NCBI GenBank assembly: GCA_025617745.1
Contig: CM046863.1
Location: 8,668,935-8,732,934 of the forward strand
Length of the DNA: 64,000 bases
From: Heliocidaris erythrogramma
Lineage: Eukaryota; Echinodermata; Echinoidea; Camarodonta; Echinometridae
Direction: 5' to 3'
Position numbers and translations under genes: made by a program. The notes under the pieces were generated by a model, which saw only the letters and a program-made list of their open reading frames with translations, searched no databases and was not told where the DNA came from. Each line of letters begins with the position of its first letter. Positions within the stretch are counted from its first letter, which is position 1. This document shows, in pieces, positions 54,531 to 64,000 of the stretch.

Positions 54531-56583
54531 TTGATTGTTAATAACAGAACTCGTAGACCGGGTGGTGGTGTTGCGCTTTATATACCGCAACAATATGAAT
54601 ATACTCTTATAGGTAACATGCCTATATCAAACGATGTTTTGGAATCCTTTTTGTTGAAATCAGAAACCCCAAAGGGTGTTTTGTACCGACCTCCACAATC
54701 GAATACTCACAATTTGATGGATACCCTCAATGAACTTTTACTAAATCCACTGTTGAAAATAAAGATTTTTTTTTATGGGGGATTTCAACTTTAACTTAGC
54801 TAATTGTAACAATACTTCGCAAGAGTTTCTTGAAATATTTTTATCTAATTCTTTTTTACCACTTATCACTAAACCAACGAGAGTAACAGATAACTCTGCC
54901 ACTATTATTGATAACATTTTCAGCAATATAACTTCTCCTTCCCCAAAAGCTGGTGTTATCCTTAGTGACCTTTCTGATCACTTTCCAATTTTTGTTAAGT
55001 TGTGTACAAATAAATGTGTTAGTAAAGAAACGTTTAATACTCCATATCGTAAAATAAATGACGACAAAATTACCCATCTAATCAATGATTTGGAGAGTAC
55101 AGATTGGTCGACTGTTTTCGACTCCTCAGATGTTGATGTAGCTGACTCTTTTATCGCCAAATGGACTTTTTCTTTAGATACACATATTCCCCTTATCACC
55201 AACCGGAAATCAAATTATAAAAAGATTCCAATTCACCCTTGGATTACAAAATCGCTTTTGAGATCTATCAACAGAAAGAACAATCTTTATTATAGATATA
55301 TCTCCAAACCAAGTGATGTATCTCGTTCTAAATACACCTCATATAAAAACACTCTCACCTCTTTGTTGCGTATTGCAAAAAAGGAATACTACACTTCTCA
55401 ACTTAATATGTACAAAAATGATACGAAGAAGACATGGAAAATTATTAATGGTGCATTGAATAAAAAGAAAAAGAGTTCTTCAATCACAAAAATAAAAACA
55501 AGCAATACCTCAACCGATGACAATAATATTATCGCAGGAAAGTTTAATTCATATTTTTCACAAGTTGGTAACAATCTGACGAAAGAAGTACCGCAAGCTA
55601 ATAAATCTTTCAATGACTTCCTTGACAACCCTAACCCTAATTCCGTGTTTTATCAATCCTACAAATACGAGTGAAATCATCAATATTGTTAGCAATTTGC
55701 AGAATAAGAAAAGTCCTGGCTTAGACAGCATACCTAATTTCCTTTTAAAGAAAATTGTAATAGCTATCGTTGATCCCTTAGTGCACATCTTTAATATTTC
55801 TCTTAACACATGACGGGTCCCTAATAAAATGAAAATTGCAAAAGTTATTCCTCTTTTCAAAAAAGGTGACAGTCAACTTGTTTCTAACTATCGACCAATA
55901 TCCCTACTAACCTCGCATTCTAGAAAGATTCTCGAAAGAATAGAAATAAATTGTCATTTATTGGTAAAGTCACCACTTCTATCGATAAAGGTTGTCACAC
56001 TGTTAGTATCTTCCTGGACTTCTCCAAGGCCTTCGATACCATAAACCATGATATTCTTCTACATAAACTTTGTCATTATGGAGTTAGAGGGAAGGCCTGG
56101 AGTGGAATATCGGAATCATTAATAAACTCAAGCATTTGCTTCCTTCTCGAACATTGCTGACACTTTATTACACATTGATCTTTCCATATATTAATTATGG
56201 AATTATAGCTTGGGGATGTGCAATAAAAACACAATTAAACCGGATATTACTTTTGCAGAAAAAGGCTCTAAGAATAATATTTCAAACGCAATTTAGATCA
56301 CATACCGATATTTTATTCTTTGAAAACAATATTCTCAAAGTAAATGACATATCTTTTCCAACTCGGCCAATTCATGTACAAATTAAGTAAAGACAATCTC
56401 CCCGCAATTTTTTCCAATATGTTCCGCAAGAATACTTCTATACATTATTACCCAACTAGACAACGAAACTGCTATCATCTACCATTAACAAGAACTTTAT
56501 TTGCAAAGAACTCATTTGTTTACTCTGGATCTGCATACTCTGCCTCTGCCCGGACCTACTTTCGTCTTTCCAAGCTCTTTTGA
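54531..56583 (+). pseudogene. Non-LTR ORF2 remnant N4 with RT core deleted
   Basis: Frames in order: GGGVALYIPQQYE and LYRPPQSNTHN; MGDFNFNLANCN through LSDLSDHFPIFVKL and KKEYYTSQLN (54775-55674); PGLDSIPNFLLKK; MKIAKVIPLFKKGDSQL with [26 protein letters not shown]. Then a jump removes the GVPQGS and YADD blocks (about 56125), and C-terminal LLQKKALRIIFQTQ and HYYPTRQRN follow. It has at least six frame breaks plus the deletion. Closest in design to N3, and clearly dead. Confidence 0.85.
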
Positions 56584-57255
56584 CCATGTTCATAGTCAAG
56601 TTGTTTAATGTTTCATAATTAAATCCGCTATTTGCTAGGTAATTGGATATCTGTATGGTCAAGGCATAATGGAAAATCAACCAGGAGAAAGTAGACAAGG
56701 TTTCAGACAAAGGAAAGCAGATTAAAAGGCTGGCATGGTCATTCTCAAACTGTATGAAACATTCACTTTCTACACTAGGAACAGCTGGGGTGAAGATAAT
56801 TGTATCCCCCGAACTAGTGTTCGGGGATACTATGGATTTGGCATCGTCGCGCCGCGTCCGCCGCCGAGATTTTCTTGTGAGCGCTCTACTGGCTGCAGTT
56901 CTTGTCGGATCACCTTCATATTTCGCATGGAAGTGCATTGTGGTAAGATGAAGACGCCTATTGTTTTTGGTGTTTGTGGAGTCATCGTTGCCATGGTAAC
57001 CATATTTTTTGAATAAATAGTAAAGACTTTCTTGTTAGCGCTCTGCCGGCTGCACTTTATCCATTTCAGTCACAACATGGATTCAAATGTGGGATGGGTG
57101 ACGGGTTCGGGGGATACATGTACTCGGACTGGTCCCCCCTCGGAGTGCTCTAGTTGTTATCAAGGGGGCTGCCAAATATTGGCATTGTTGATGAATGTGC
57201 ATTCCTGTAACTGGTACGCGGGAATGATGGATAGAAAGTTTACTGTGAATTTTAA
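56584..57255. other. Non-coding stretch with GTATCCCC hairpin
   Basis: 56802-56830 forms an inverted repeat (GTATCCCCCGAAC, TAGT, TTCGGGGATAC) with one bulged C. The rest is moderately CpG-rich (CGTCGCGCCGCGTCCGCCG near 56846). ORFs do not match known families. Confidence 0.45.
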
Positions 57256-57901
57256 AGGGAAATTAACCTCAGCGTATGAATTAGCTTATTTTGAATGGTG
57301 TAGTATATGCCTCTTATTTGATACATGCAATTTCATGTAAAAACACAGGATATAGATATAAATCACTATTTTCCAGCCAAGTTATCGTCTGCTAGCAATA
57401 ATAAGGGGGCTGCCATTACTTTATGTGTACACGAACATATTTTTCATCCCAAGTAAAATTTCCTTCATCGTTAACTTGTAATTGATTTTTAGAGGACAAA
57501 TATATATTAGATAAAGTCACATATTCTGAAATGTAAGTTTAGTTTTATATATTTTTTAAAAGGTCTTAATTTGTTCATAAAAAATATACTTCATAAAAAA
57601 TATACGTCAAGGACGGAGAATTGACGTCAAGGACGGAGACAATCGTAACAATACCAAAACAAAGCGAGGAATCTGCTTTACAGGATGGCTATTAGAACTC
57701 ATGGGTCGTCAATTATCTAGGCCCATGGCCAATAACAATCGTAATACAATCAGAACAAAGCGACGTATCTGTTGTAAAGGTAGGCTATTATCAATGCATA
57801 TGGTACCTAATGATCCGTGTCATGCACAAAATGGCAGCCTCCATGGAAAGACGTAGCAGACAATAGGTGCATCTAGAATATCACGTGGGGTTAATTGTCC
57901 T
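57256..57901. mobile_element. 646-bp TTAA-flanked element K3, same as K2
   Basis: Same ends and length as K2, with TTAA at 57252-57255 and 57902-57905. By eye I found no difference from K2, including the internal GTCAAGGACGGAGA doublet. Contains no ORF of note. Confidence 0.85.
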
Positions 57902-57938
57902 TTAAGTTGCGTAACTTGTCCTGCATCAATTACAGACA

Positions 57939-58207
57939 TGCCAACTAGTACGGATTCCTCACCCAGTTTCGCTCCTATTACACTTGATAAGGGGGTACCA
58001 ACATCTATGGATGTCTGGAATTAATTTGGAACACAACATTACCATAATGCATCGCACCTGTCTACTCGAACAACCTTTTGTTATCCACTGGCATTAACTA
58101 TTTATGGCTATGGGTTACAATAACTGTTCTGAATTTTTGCCTGTGATACACAATGCCATACCCCCTTATCAACCGTAAAAGGTGAGGAATACGATTTTAG
58201 GTTGGCA
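57939..58207. mobile_element. 269-bp MITE with TGCCAAC ends
   Basis: TGCCAACTAGTACGGATTCC with TCACC at the left and GGTGAGGAATACGATTTTAG with GTTGGCA at the right are inverted. GATAAGGGGGTA and TACCCCCTTATCAA mirror further inside. Confidence 0.6.
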
Positions 58208-58680
58208 GCACTGCAATTGTATCATTGCTCGGTTTAGAGCTGTTTCATGTGTTATTATAAAGACGTGTTTATCTAATTCTATAATTGGCAAGTTGTAATT
58301 CATGGCTGCTATCACTGCCAAATTTATACCGGCATACGTATTCAGTGTTGTTTATCATGATGAATATATGTAGCTATTGTAAATAAATATTTGTAAATAA
58401 ATAATCCTAAATAGTTTACACATTTGCTGTCCTTTTAGTGTACCTCTCACGACTGAAAGAGTTTTGAAAGTCAGAGATGAAAGAAAAAGTGGGGGTAGAG
58501 AGAAGGGGATACAGTGTGTGTGTGTGTGAGAGAGAGAGAGAAAGAGAGAGTTAAATCACAGAGAATAATAGAGAGAAAGAAGGAGAGGGATAAAAGAAAA
58601 TATGGGGAGAGAGAGCTAGAGAATGAGATACATGTAGATCTTTGCGAATAGTAGAGACTGAGGGAAAGAGAGAAGGGAGA
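58208..58680 (+). repeat. Non-coding stretch ending in (GT)n(GA)n
   Basis: The first 270 bases are unremarkable. 58480-58680 is GA-rich with a (GT)8-(GA)n microsatellite at 58514-58548. Confidence 0.6.
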
Positions 58681-58685
58681 TAGTA

Positions 58686-59814
58686 AACTCCTCAAAAAAA
58701 GTTTGGAAATCTGACTTTGATCGATCATTTCTCCCGAGTCTTAGTGAATATTGATGTTTGATTGATACCACTGAAAAGATCATTTAATTCTCTTTAAAAT
58801 GATACCCTACATGATATGATTATCGTTCACATGGAGGTGCAGTGCCTTGAAATGTGGGGCAAGGTCAAAATTGAAAAGTTGCAAAATGACACAATACTGT
58901 TCTTTTTCACCGTGGTGATGAGTGAGTTTCCCAGTTGTTTCTTTTGTTTTCATGCATCTTTACATCAACATTAACATGGAATCAAACAAACCTCTGCACA
59001 AGCAAACACATAACAAACAAAAATGCATGCATGACTCAAACCATGTTATCTCAAGACAACATAACATAAACAACAAAACATCAAAAATGAAGAGGCAGGG
59101 GCTTGATTTAATGGATTTTCATCTTTATTGTCACATACAGAGATCTTTGATTTCATCAATTAACATGATCAAGGCTTAGTAACGGGTGGACGACCCAAGT
59201 GCTTGCACCACCGCCTGGCACCGCCTCCTCATGAAGTTGATGAGCTTCGTGATTCGTTGCTGTGGAACGGCATTCCATTCTTCAATCAGAATCTGACGCA
59301 ATCCTGCCAGTGTCGTTTCATTGGTGACTCTCTTCCGTACAGACTGGCCGAGTTGATCCCAGAGATGCTCGATGGGGTTTAGGTCTGGGCTGCATGCAGG
59401 CCACTCCATTCTCGTGATATCCTCTCTCTCGAGAAAATTGCGGACCAGTCTCGCTCTGTGGGGTCTCGCGTTGTCGTCTTGTAGGATTGCGTCGTTGCCC
59501 ATATTCCTTAAATACGGGACAGCTGTTGGTTGGAGGATCTCGTCTCTATACCTCTGAGCAGTGAGGTTTCCGTCAATGACAAGTTCTGTTTTCCTGCAGT
59601 CGAAATGCCTCCCCACACCATCGCCACGGTAAAAAAAAGAACAGTCATTTCAAGGCACTGCACCTCCATGTGAATGATAATCATATCATGTAGGGTATCA
59701 TTTTAAAGAGAATTAAATGATCTTTTCAGTGGTATCAATCAAACATCAATATTCACTAAGACTCGGGAGAAATGATCGATCAAAGTCAGATTTCCAAACT
59801 TTTTGTGAGGAGTT
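58686..59814 (-). mobile_element. Tc1-type transposon with 169-bp inverted repeats, internally deleted
   Basis: 58686-58854 and 59646-59814 are nearly perfect inverted repeats (outer ends AACTCCTCA...GTTTGGAAATC, inner GTGCAGTGCCTTGAAATG), flanked by TA (58684-58685, 59815-59816). The total of 1,129 bp is short for an autonomous Tc1. The missing part is the N-terminal half of the transposase, which should lie next to the right repeat. Confidence 0.85.
59176..59616 (-). pseudogene. Tc1 transposase, C-terminal DDE domain fragment
   Basis: On minus: GNLTAQRYRDEIL, LQDDNARPHRARLVRNFL (second Asp), MEWPACSPDLNPIEHLWD (Glu). There are 34 residues between the Asp of DNARPH and the Glu of PIEHLWD, the DD34E spacing of Tc1. 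The upstream VMVWGGIS block is present one frame away (about 59600-59630), so there is a frameshift. The DNA-binding region and first Asp are absent. It ends ALGSSTRY, a normal Tc1-type terminus. Confidence 0.9.
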
Positions 59815-60053
59815 TATATGAGAGCTAGTGTGTGAGAGCTAGAGTAGTAGTAGATCCCAGAGAGTAGTAGAGAGAAAGAAGGAGAGGGATACAAGAAAAG
59901 AGAGTGGTTGGGGTAGATATTAGAGATGAGTAGAGAGAGGGAGATAGATAGGTAAGAGCGAAAGGAAGAAACGTTTTTGGAAAGAGTGAAACATGTGTGA
60001 TGCCTCACTCTCCTTATCTCTGTCTTACTCCCCATTATCTTATAATTTCTCTC
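59815..60053. repeat. GA-rich flank
   Basis: AGAGAGTAGTAGAGAGAAAG-type sequence resembling 58560-58680 on the other side of the Tc1 element, so the transposon inserted into a GA-rich repeat. Confidence 0.6.
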
Positions 60054-60172
60054 AGGGGCCCGTTTCACAAAACCGTCATAAGTTTGTGGACATCCCATAG
60101 AAATGCGTGTTGATTTTACAACAGACGTTTCTATGAATTATTAAAGAAGTTGTGGCTCTGAAAGGGGCCCCT
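60054..60172. mobile_element. 119-bp MITE with AGGGGCCC ends
   Basis: AGGGGCCCGTTTCACAAA at the left and GAAAGGGGCCCCT at the right are inverted; no ORF. Confidence 0.45.
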
Positions 60173-60690
60173 GGCCTCTTTTTCTTTCTCTCACTCAATC
60201 CGCATCCTCTCTTTATCTACCTCTCTCTCCTCATTGTTTCTCTCTCTCTCACTCATTCCCGCCTTCCTTTTTTCTCTACCTCTTTTCTCATTGATACTTA
60301 CTCTCCCTCGCTCACTTACTCTCCCTCGCTCCCTTTCTCTCTTCATTTCTCCCTGCCTCCTTTCTGTCAATCATTAAATCTCTTTATCGTCCTCGCCCCC
60401 TACCCATCTCTCTTTCTGTCTCTTTCCTGATCAGACAGTCAATCAATCAACCTGTTATACCCCTCACTCCCTCGTCTCTCTTCTCCTTTTTCTTGTGATC
60501 TATCAATCATTCAATAAATCTCTTTCCCACTGTGAACACGCCAATAAAGAAACAATGAAACAACTTGTCCTTTTCTTTTTCATCTGTATTCTATTCTTCA
60601 GTAACAAGTCATCTTCACGTCGATGGTCAATCAGCGAATGTGCGATTAGCAATTAACAGTTCACTGTAAACAAAGTATACAAAGCAATAT
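60173..60690 (+). repeat. CT-rich low-complexity tract
   Basis: CTCTCTC/TTTCTC-rich to about 60500 with repeated TACTCTCCCTCGCTCACT words, then AT-rich sequence. Confidence 0.7.
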
Positions 60691-60755
60691 AAACATATGC
60701 AGCATTATAAACATATGCATCATTATAAACATATGCATCATTATAAACAAAATTA
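60691..60755 (+). repeat. 18-19 bp minisatellite
   Basis: ATAAACATATGCATCATT repeated about 3.5 times. Confidence 0.75.
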
Positions 60756-60780
60756 AATGCATGTAAACTTGTTTACTTAA

Positions 60781-61340
60781 AGGGAAAGTAAATCCTGGCG
60801 ATTTAGTTAGCTGTTTAGTTGAAGGGCACATTGTTGACTATATATGTCGAATTTCAACACATTTGGGCCCTCCTAACGCCGTCAACAAGTAGTTAGAAAT
60901 ATCATTTTGTCGTCTGCTAGAAGGTCCTATATCGATCGTGTGCGTCGCCATTTTGAACAGATAAGCCCCGCCCTGTGACGTTTTGTCGGACCTCTCGGAC
61001 CAGAAGTACCCGGATGCCGCCATTATTACGCGTTTCAAAATGGTAATCGGAGAACCGAGATAATAAACAAAAAGCCGGCGATTTGCACAGGACGCTTTGT
61101 ATTCGGACAGCTGAGAACGCAACAGGTCTGAAATGGCATGTCCGACAAAACGTCATCATAGCGCCGGTGAATCAAAAATATGGCGAACCCCGATAGCAGG
61201 CTGTAGCAGACGATCATTGCTCACAAAAGTGTGAATTACTCCACCGTCAAGTGTTCATAAGAGGTCAATTTTTACAGTAATGTCAAGAATTGTGCTCTTA
61301 ACACTCTCGGTAGGCCAAAAGTCCAGGGTTTACCTTCCCT
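60781..61340. mobile_element. 560-bp TTAA-flanked element K4
   Basis: AGGGAAAGTAAATCCTGG at the left and CCAGGGTTTACCTTCCCT at the right are inverted. TTAA flanks both (60777-60780, 61341-61344). The interior is CpG-rich and shares GTAGCAGACGATC-type words with K1-K3 (inverted). No transposase. Confidence 0.75.
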
Positions 61341-61974
61341 TTAACAGTGAATCTTGAAATACTCTTGACATCATAAATGTGATCTTTATATGACAAAATA
61401 AACCTCAAATCAAACCTATATCAAATTTCCGTTTCGTAAATATCATGTTAGATTTGGCTGTGTTTAAGATCAGCTTGTTTTGAAATAACCAATTTTCAAT
61501 TTTGTTTAATTCAATATACTGTTAATACATGGTTAGTGCGATCTGGCAACACAAAGGCCCGTATTCTGAACTCCGGTTTAACTTAAACTAGAGTCTAAGT
61601 GTGGTTTAAATATGCCCTTTAGACCGGAGTTTAAGAAAATCACATTCTGAACTCCGGTTTAGCTTAAACTCCGGTCTAAGCGTGGTTTAACTTTGTACAG
61701 AAAGTTAGATTGCAGCTAGGGGTAGTTTAAGTCCGGTTTAACTTTTCTTCATGCATGGCCACCGCAGGATAATGTATGCAACTGAGGCGGAAGAGTGTTA
61801 TTACGAAAGGTTTTAAAGTCTGTTGGCACCAGCTTAGGAGAAAGGTAAATTTACCTTCGTAAAGAGGAAAATCTTCTTTTTCTTTTTCTTTTTAGCTGGA
61901 TCTAGAATCGTAGTTAGATTTAACGTTTACCGGCAGTATTCATGACAAGCGCTGTCATTATCGCGAACTGACTT
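61341..61974. repeat. AT-rich stretch with 81-bp direct repeat (ATTCTGAACTCCGG)
   Basis: ATTCTGAACTCCGGTTTAAC and ATTCTGAACTCCGGTTTAGC at 61563 and 61644 begin two copies of an 81-bp unit, each with several inverted AAACTCCGGT/ACCGGAGTTT words. The opening GGCCCGTATTCTGAA is typical of MITE ends. Confidence 0.55.
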
Positions 61975-62170
61975 TGCAACAATCTTCCGCGCTCGCGCGC
62001 GAGTAAGCAAAGCTCTTTACACCCTAACCCGAGCCGGGCCGGCCGGCCCAGCCGACGCGACCGATACCCTTTTATCTCATCCCACGCAGTGCTGAGCTAG
62101 CTAGCTGAGCCAGGCTAGGCAGTCGGAGCTGACTGTTGTTGGGAAGTTGGGTTCCGAATACAGCTACAGA
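61975..62170. other. CpG-rich block, possible promoter or first exon
   Basis: CGCGCTCGCGCGCGAGTAAG and GAGCCGGGCCGGCCGGCCCA stand out from the AT-rich surroundings. No ORF, TATA box or clear splice donor in a coding context. Confidence 0.3.
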
Positions 62171-62483
62171 AAAAAAAAATCAACGAAACTAGAAAAACAG
62201 ATAGATCAATAAGAGCTCAGCTCTAGAGATTATTGCAATTCCGCCAGCAATCTCAAAATTTGACAGCTGACTCACTCAGATTTAACCGTAACGTTAAAAT
62301 TCAACCCTGCTCGACCTCTAGTATAGGATAGCCAATATCTTACTTCAAGTTCAACCTTCGATCGTACTAAAATAGGGTCTAACTTTTAGAATCTATATAG
62401 GGCCTAGGCCTATAAGTTAGTGCAGTAGACTTAGTCTTAAACTAATATTCAAACGTAGTTTAGTCTTTACAACTTTCACTATA
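62171..62483. other. Unannotated stretch
   Basis: AT-rich with CTAGGCCTATAAG-type words; no gene. Confidence 0.4.
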
Positions 62484-62536
62484 TGCCGAAAGATTTGTTT
62501 TCAAATTAAAAATTCCTCCCCAGTCAAGCTTCTTCG
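62484..62536 (+). mobile_element. 53-bp insertion of tRNA-derived-repeat head flanked by 10-bp duplication
   Basis: TGCCGAAAGATTTG ... GCTTCTTCG matches part of the units at 28230 and 29440. TTTCACTATA flanks it on both sides (62474-62483, 62537-62546). Confidence 0.65.
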
Positions 62537-62546
62537 TTTCACTATA

Positions 62547-64000
62547 AAGTTTAGCTTTCAGTATAAGTAGTTTATTGTCTTGTTATTTGTTCATATCTGC
62601 GTGATAACCTGATGAGTTGCAGATCGAAAAGCTTCGTTATCATTTTAATTTGTTATCGTTTTAATGTTTTAATATGTTACTGTTTAAAGCCATTTATAAA
62701 GTATGTCTGACGTTATGTCTATTTAGAGTCGAGATGCTGTCTTGGAAAAAGGAGAAACATTAATAATAAAGTTAGTCCAGGAACTTGGCAATGCATTGTC
62801 ACCAGATTATTTGTGTAGGCCATGCAGCAGCTAGTAGCAACTAACGTCAGGTTCTAAAGTAACACAGTGCCCTTTTTTAATATTATAGATCTATGACATA
62901 GATCTAGATCTATAGATGTCTGAAGTAGATCTAGCTAGGCCTAGGCCTAACTCTTGATTAGGCCTACATGCATTCAAATTGCGTACTACATTATCTCCGA
63001 AAATGTGCCCTTCATATTATGGTACCCGGTAAAGTGTACAACCGTATTGACTTTTCAATGAAATGAAACGAACAAGTTTGTTTTTTGGTCTAAAAGTAGG
63101 CCTACTGTATAGGGTATAGGTCTAGCTCTAACTGTTTTTTTAATTAATTACCTCTAGGCCTAGTCTAGGCCTAGATTATCAGATGTTTTCCTCAGTCTAT
63201 AATTATCCGACAAGCAAAAAAAAAAAGGGGGGGGTTCTTGCCGGGTTCCCCCCCCCCCCCCCCCCCCTCCCAGCCGACGCTAGTGATCCAGCCATTTTGA
63301 AATGGAAGAAGGAGCTGAATACAGAGGCGTAGTGCCTGCGTTCGATATCTTCCCTGGGACTAGGTATCCGTATAGTAATACATGCATAAACCGACCAACC
63401 TAACCTGAAAAGTTAAATAGTCGTTCACTATGATCCACAAAACTCCAGTAGCCTAATCATGACAAATGAAGTGCCAAATGGTATGCCTTTAAATTGTGTA
63501 TAGAGTATTTCATGACATTTCTTGATTAAACATCCTAAAAATGAAAGGAATAAGCAAATTTCAGTCTTCTTGAAGATAAATTATATTTATATAATTAACA
63601 TGTGGTAATAGGCCCGGGGTTCTGTGGTATACGTCCCAAAATACCACAAGATCCACAGGTGAATTCCATGGGTATTTTTCTTGTGGTATTTTCTATGTGG
63701 TAATCCCGTGTGGTATTTATGTGTGGTACATGTGGTAAATGTCCCAAAAAACCACTCATAGGTACACGCCATTGCCGACTGTGTAGTAACGCAGCCAACA
63801 CACATCCCATACCTAAACTGCATCACTGTGCATTTTTGGCTATATTTAATTGAATATCATATATTGCAGTTTACTTACATCCAAAGAATTATATTGAATA
63901 ATAGATGATTAAAACTTACCAGGTTGTTTTGTGACCTTTGAAGAGGGTTTCCTGAAATTTTGGGTCCTTTTTGTCGATAACTGCTATCGAGACTGTCCCG
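62547..64000. other. Terminal non-coding stretch with TAGGCCTA tracts and homopolymers
   Basis: GATCTAG and CTAGGCCTAGGCCTA words cluster at 62890-63180. GACAAGCAAAAAAAAAAAGG with G8 then C23 occupies about 63210-63267. 63600-63760 repeats TGTGGTA words on both strands. Small ORFs at 63587-63826 are overlapping translations of that repeat. No gene seen. Confidence 0.45.

Noticed and set aside
58922-59179. 85-codon ORF inside the Tc1 element as a second gene
   Set aside because: No domain; it overlaps the end of the transposase fragment and the left non-coding part of the transposon.

Overview
This window looks like intergenic or intronic DNA from a metazoan, most likely an echinoderm and perhaps a sea urchin. 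Nothing is organised like a bacterial or viral genome. The taxon call is an inference. It rests on AT-rich DNA with long homopolymers, tracts of the TAGGCCTA type (about 30.6 kb and 62.9-63.2 kb), CR1/L2/Jockey-type retrotransposons with a 2A-like motif, Penelope-like elements (PLEs), TTAA-flanked inverted-repeat elements and a foldback element with tandemly repeated arms, like the sea urchin TU class. Nearly all recognisable coding sequence belongs to mobile elements. The only candidate host coding sequence is a possible terminal exon at 44590-44822. A promoter-like block (31.4-31.8 kb) and a CpG-rich block (62.0-62.2 kb) are the only other hints of host genes.

Layout. 0-5 kb: end of a non-LTR retrotransposon, tandem PLE terminal repeats with hammerhead-ribozyme-like cores, a 0.5 kb inverted-repeat element carrying two opposed tRNA-like units, and a decayed PLE with reverse transcriptase (RT) and GIY-YIG domains on the minus strand. 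5-12.5 kb: hairpin MITEs, then a Tc1-type transposon (6653-12522) split by a nearly full-length non-LTR retrotransposon (about 7.03-11.8 kb) with a frameshifted ORF1 and an ORF2 of PHD-EN-RT design. 12.8-15.6 kb: a self-complementary foldback, an element with a 9-bp target duplication (Mutator-like size), a small MITE and PLE ends. 16-24 kb: a second PLE (minus strand), hit at its 3' end by a TTAA element that carries two stacked palindromes, and split inside its RT gene by a 4.7 kb foldback element whose 9-bp target duplication is still visible. 24.5-41 kb: a mosaic of TA-flanked AGTGCT-rich elements, tRNA-derived repeat units, TTAA elements, promoter-like sequence and a minisatellite built on an AGCGAGTATA core.

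42.5-44.1 kb: a third, GC-richer PLE with a GIY-YIG domain. 44.6 kb: the possible host exon. 45.9-54.1 kb: a three-level nest. An old plus-strand RT fragment is interrupted by a minus-strand non-LTR element, which is interrupted by a plus-strand non-LTR element whose 983-codon EN-RT reading frame is intact. That frame is the best preserved gene here. 54.5-56.6 kb: a fifth, deleted non-LTR copy. 57-64 kb: a TTAA element that looks identical to the one at 36 kb, several MITEs, an internally deleted Tc1 transposon with 169-bp inverted repeats and a DD34E transposase fragment, simple repeats and CpG-rich sequence.

The elements work as autonomous-type families (non-LTR EN/RT, PLE RT/GIY-YIG, Tc1 DD34E) and the short non-autonomous elements they, or others, mobilise. 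The nesting gives a relative age order. I found no CRISPR, defence island, operon or complete host gene.
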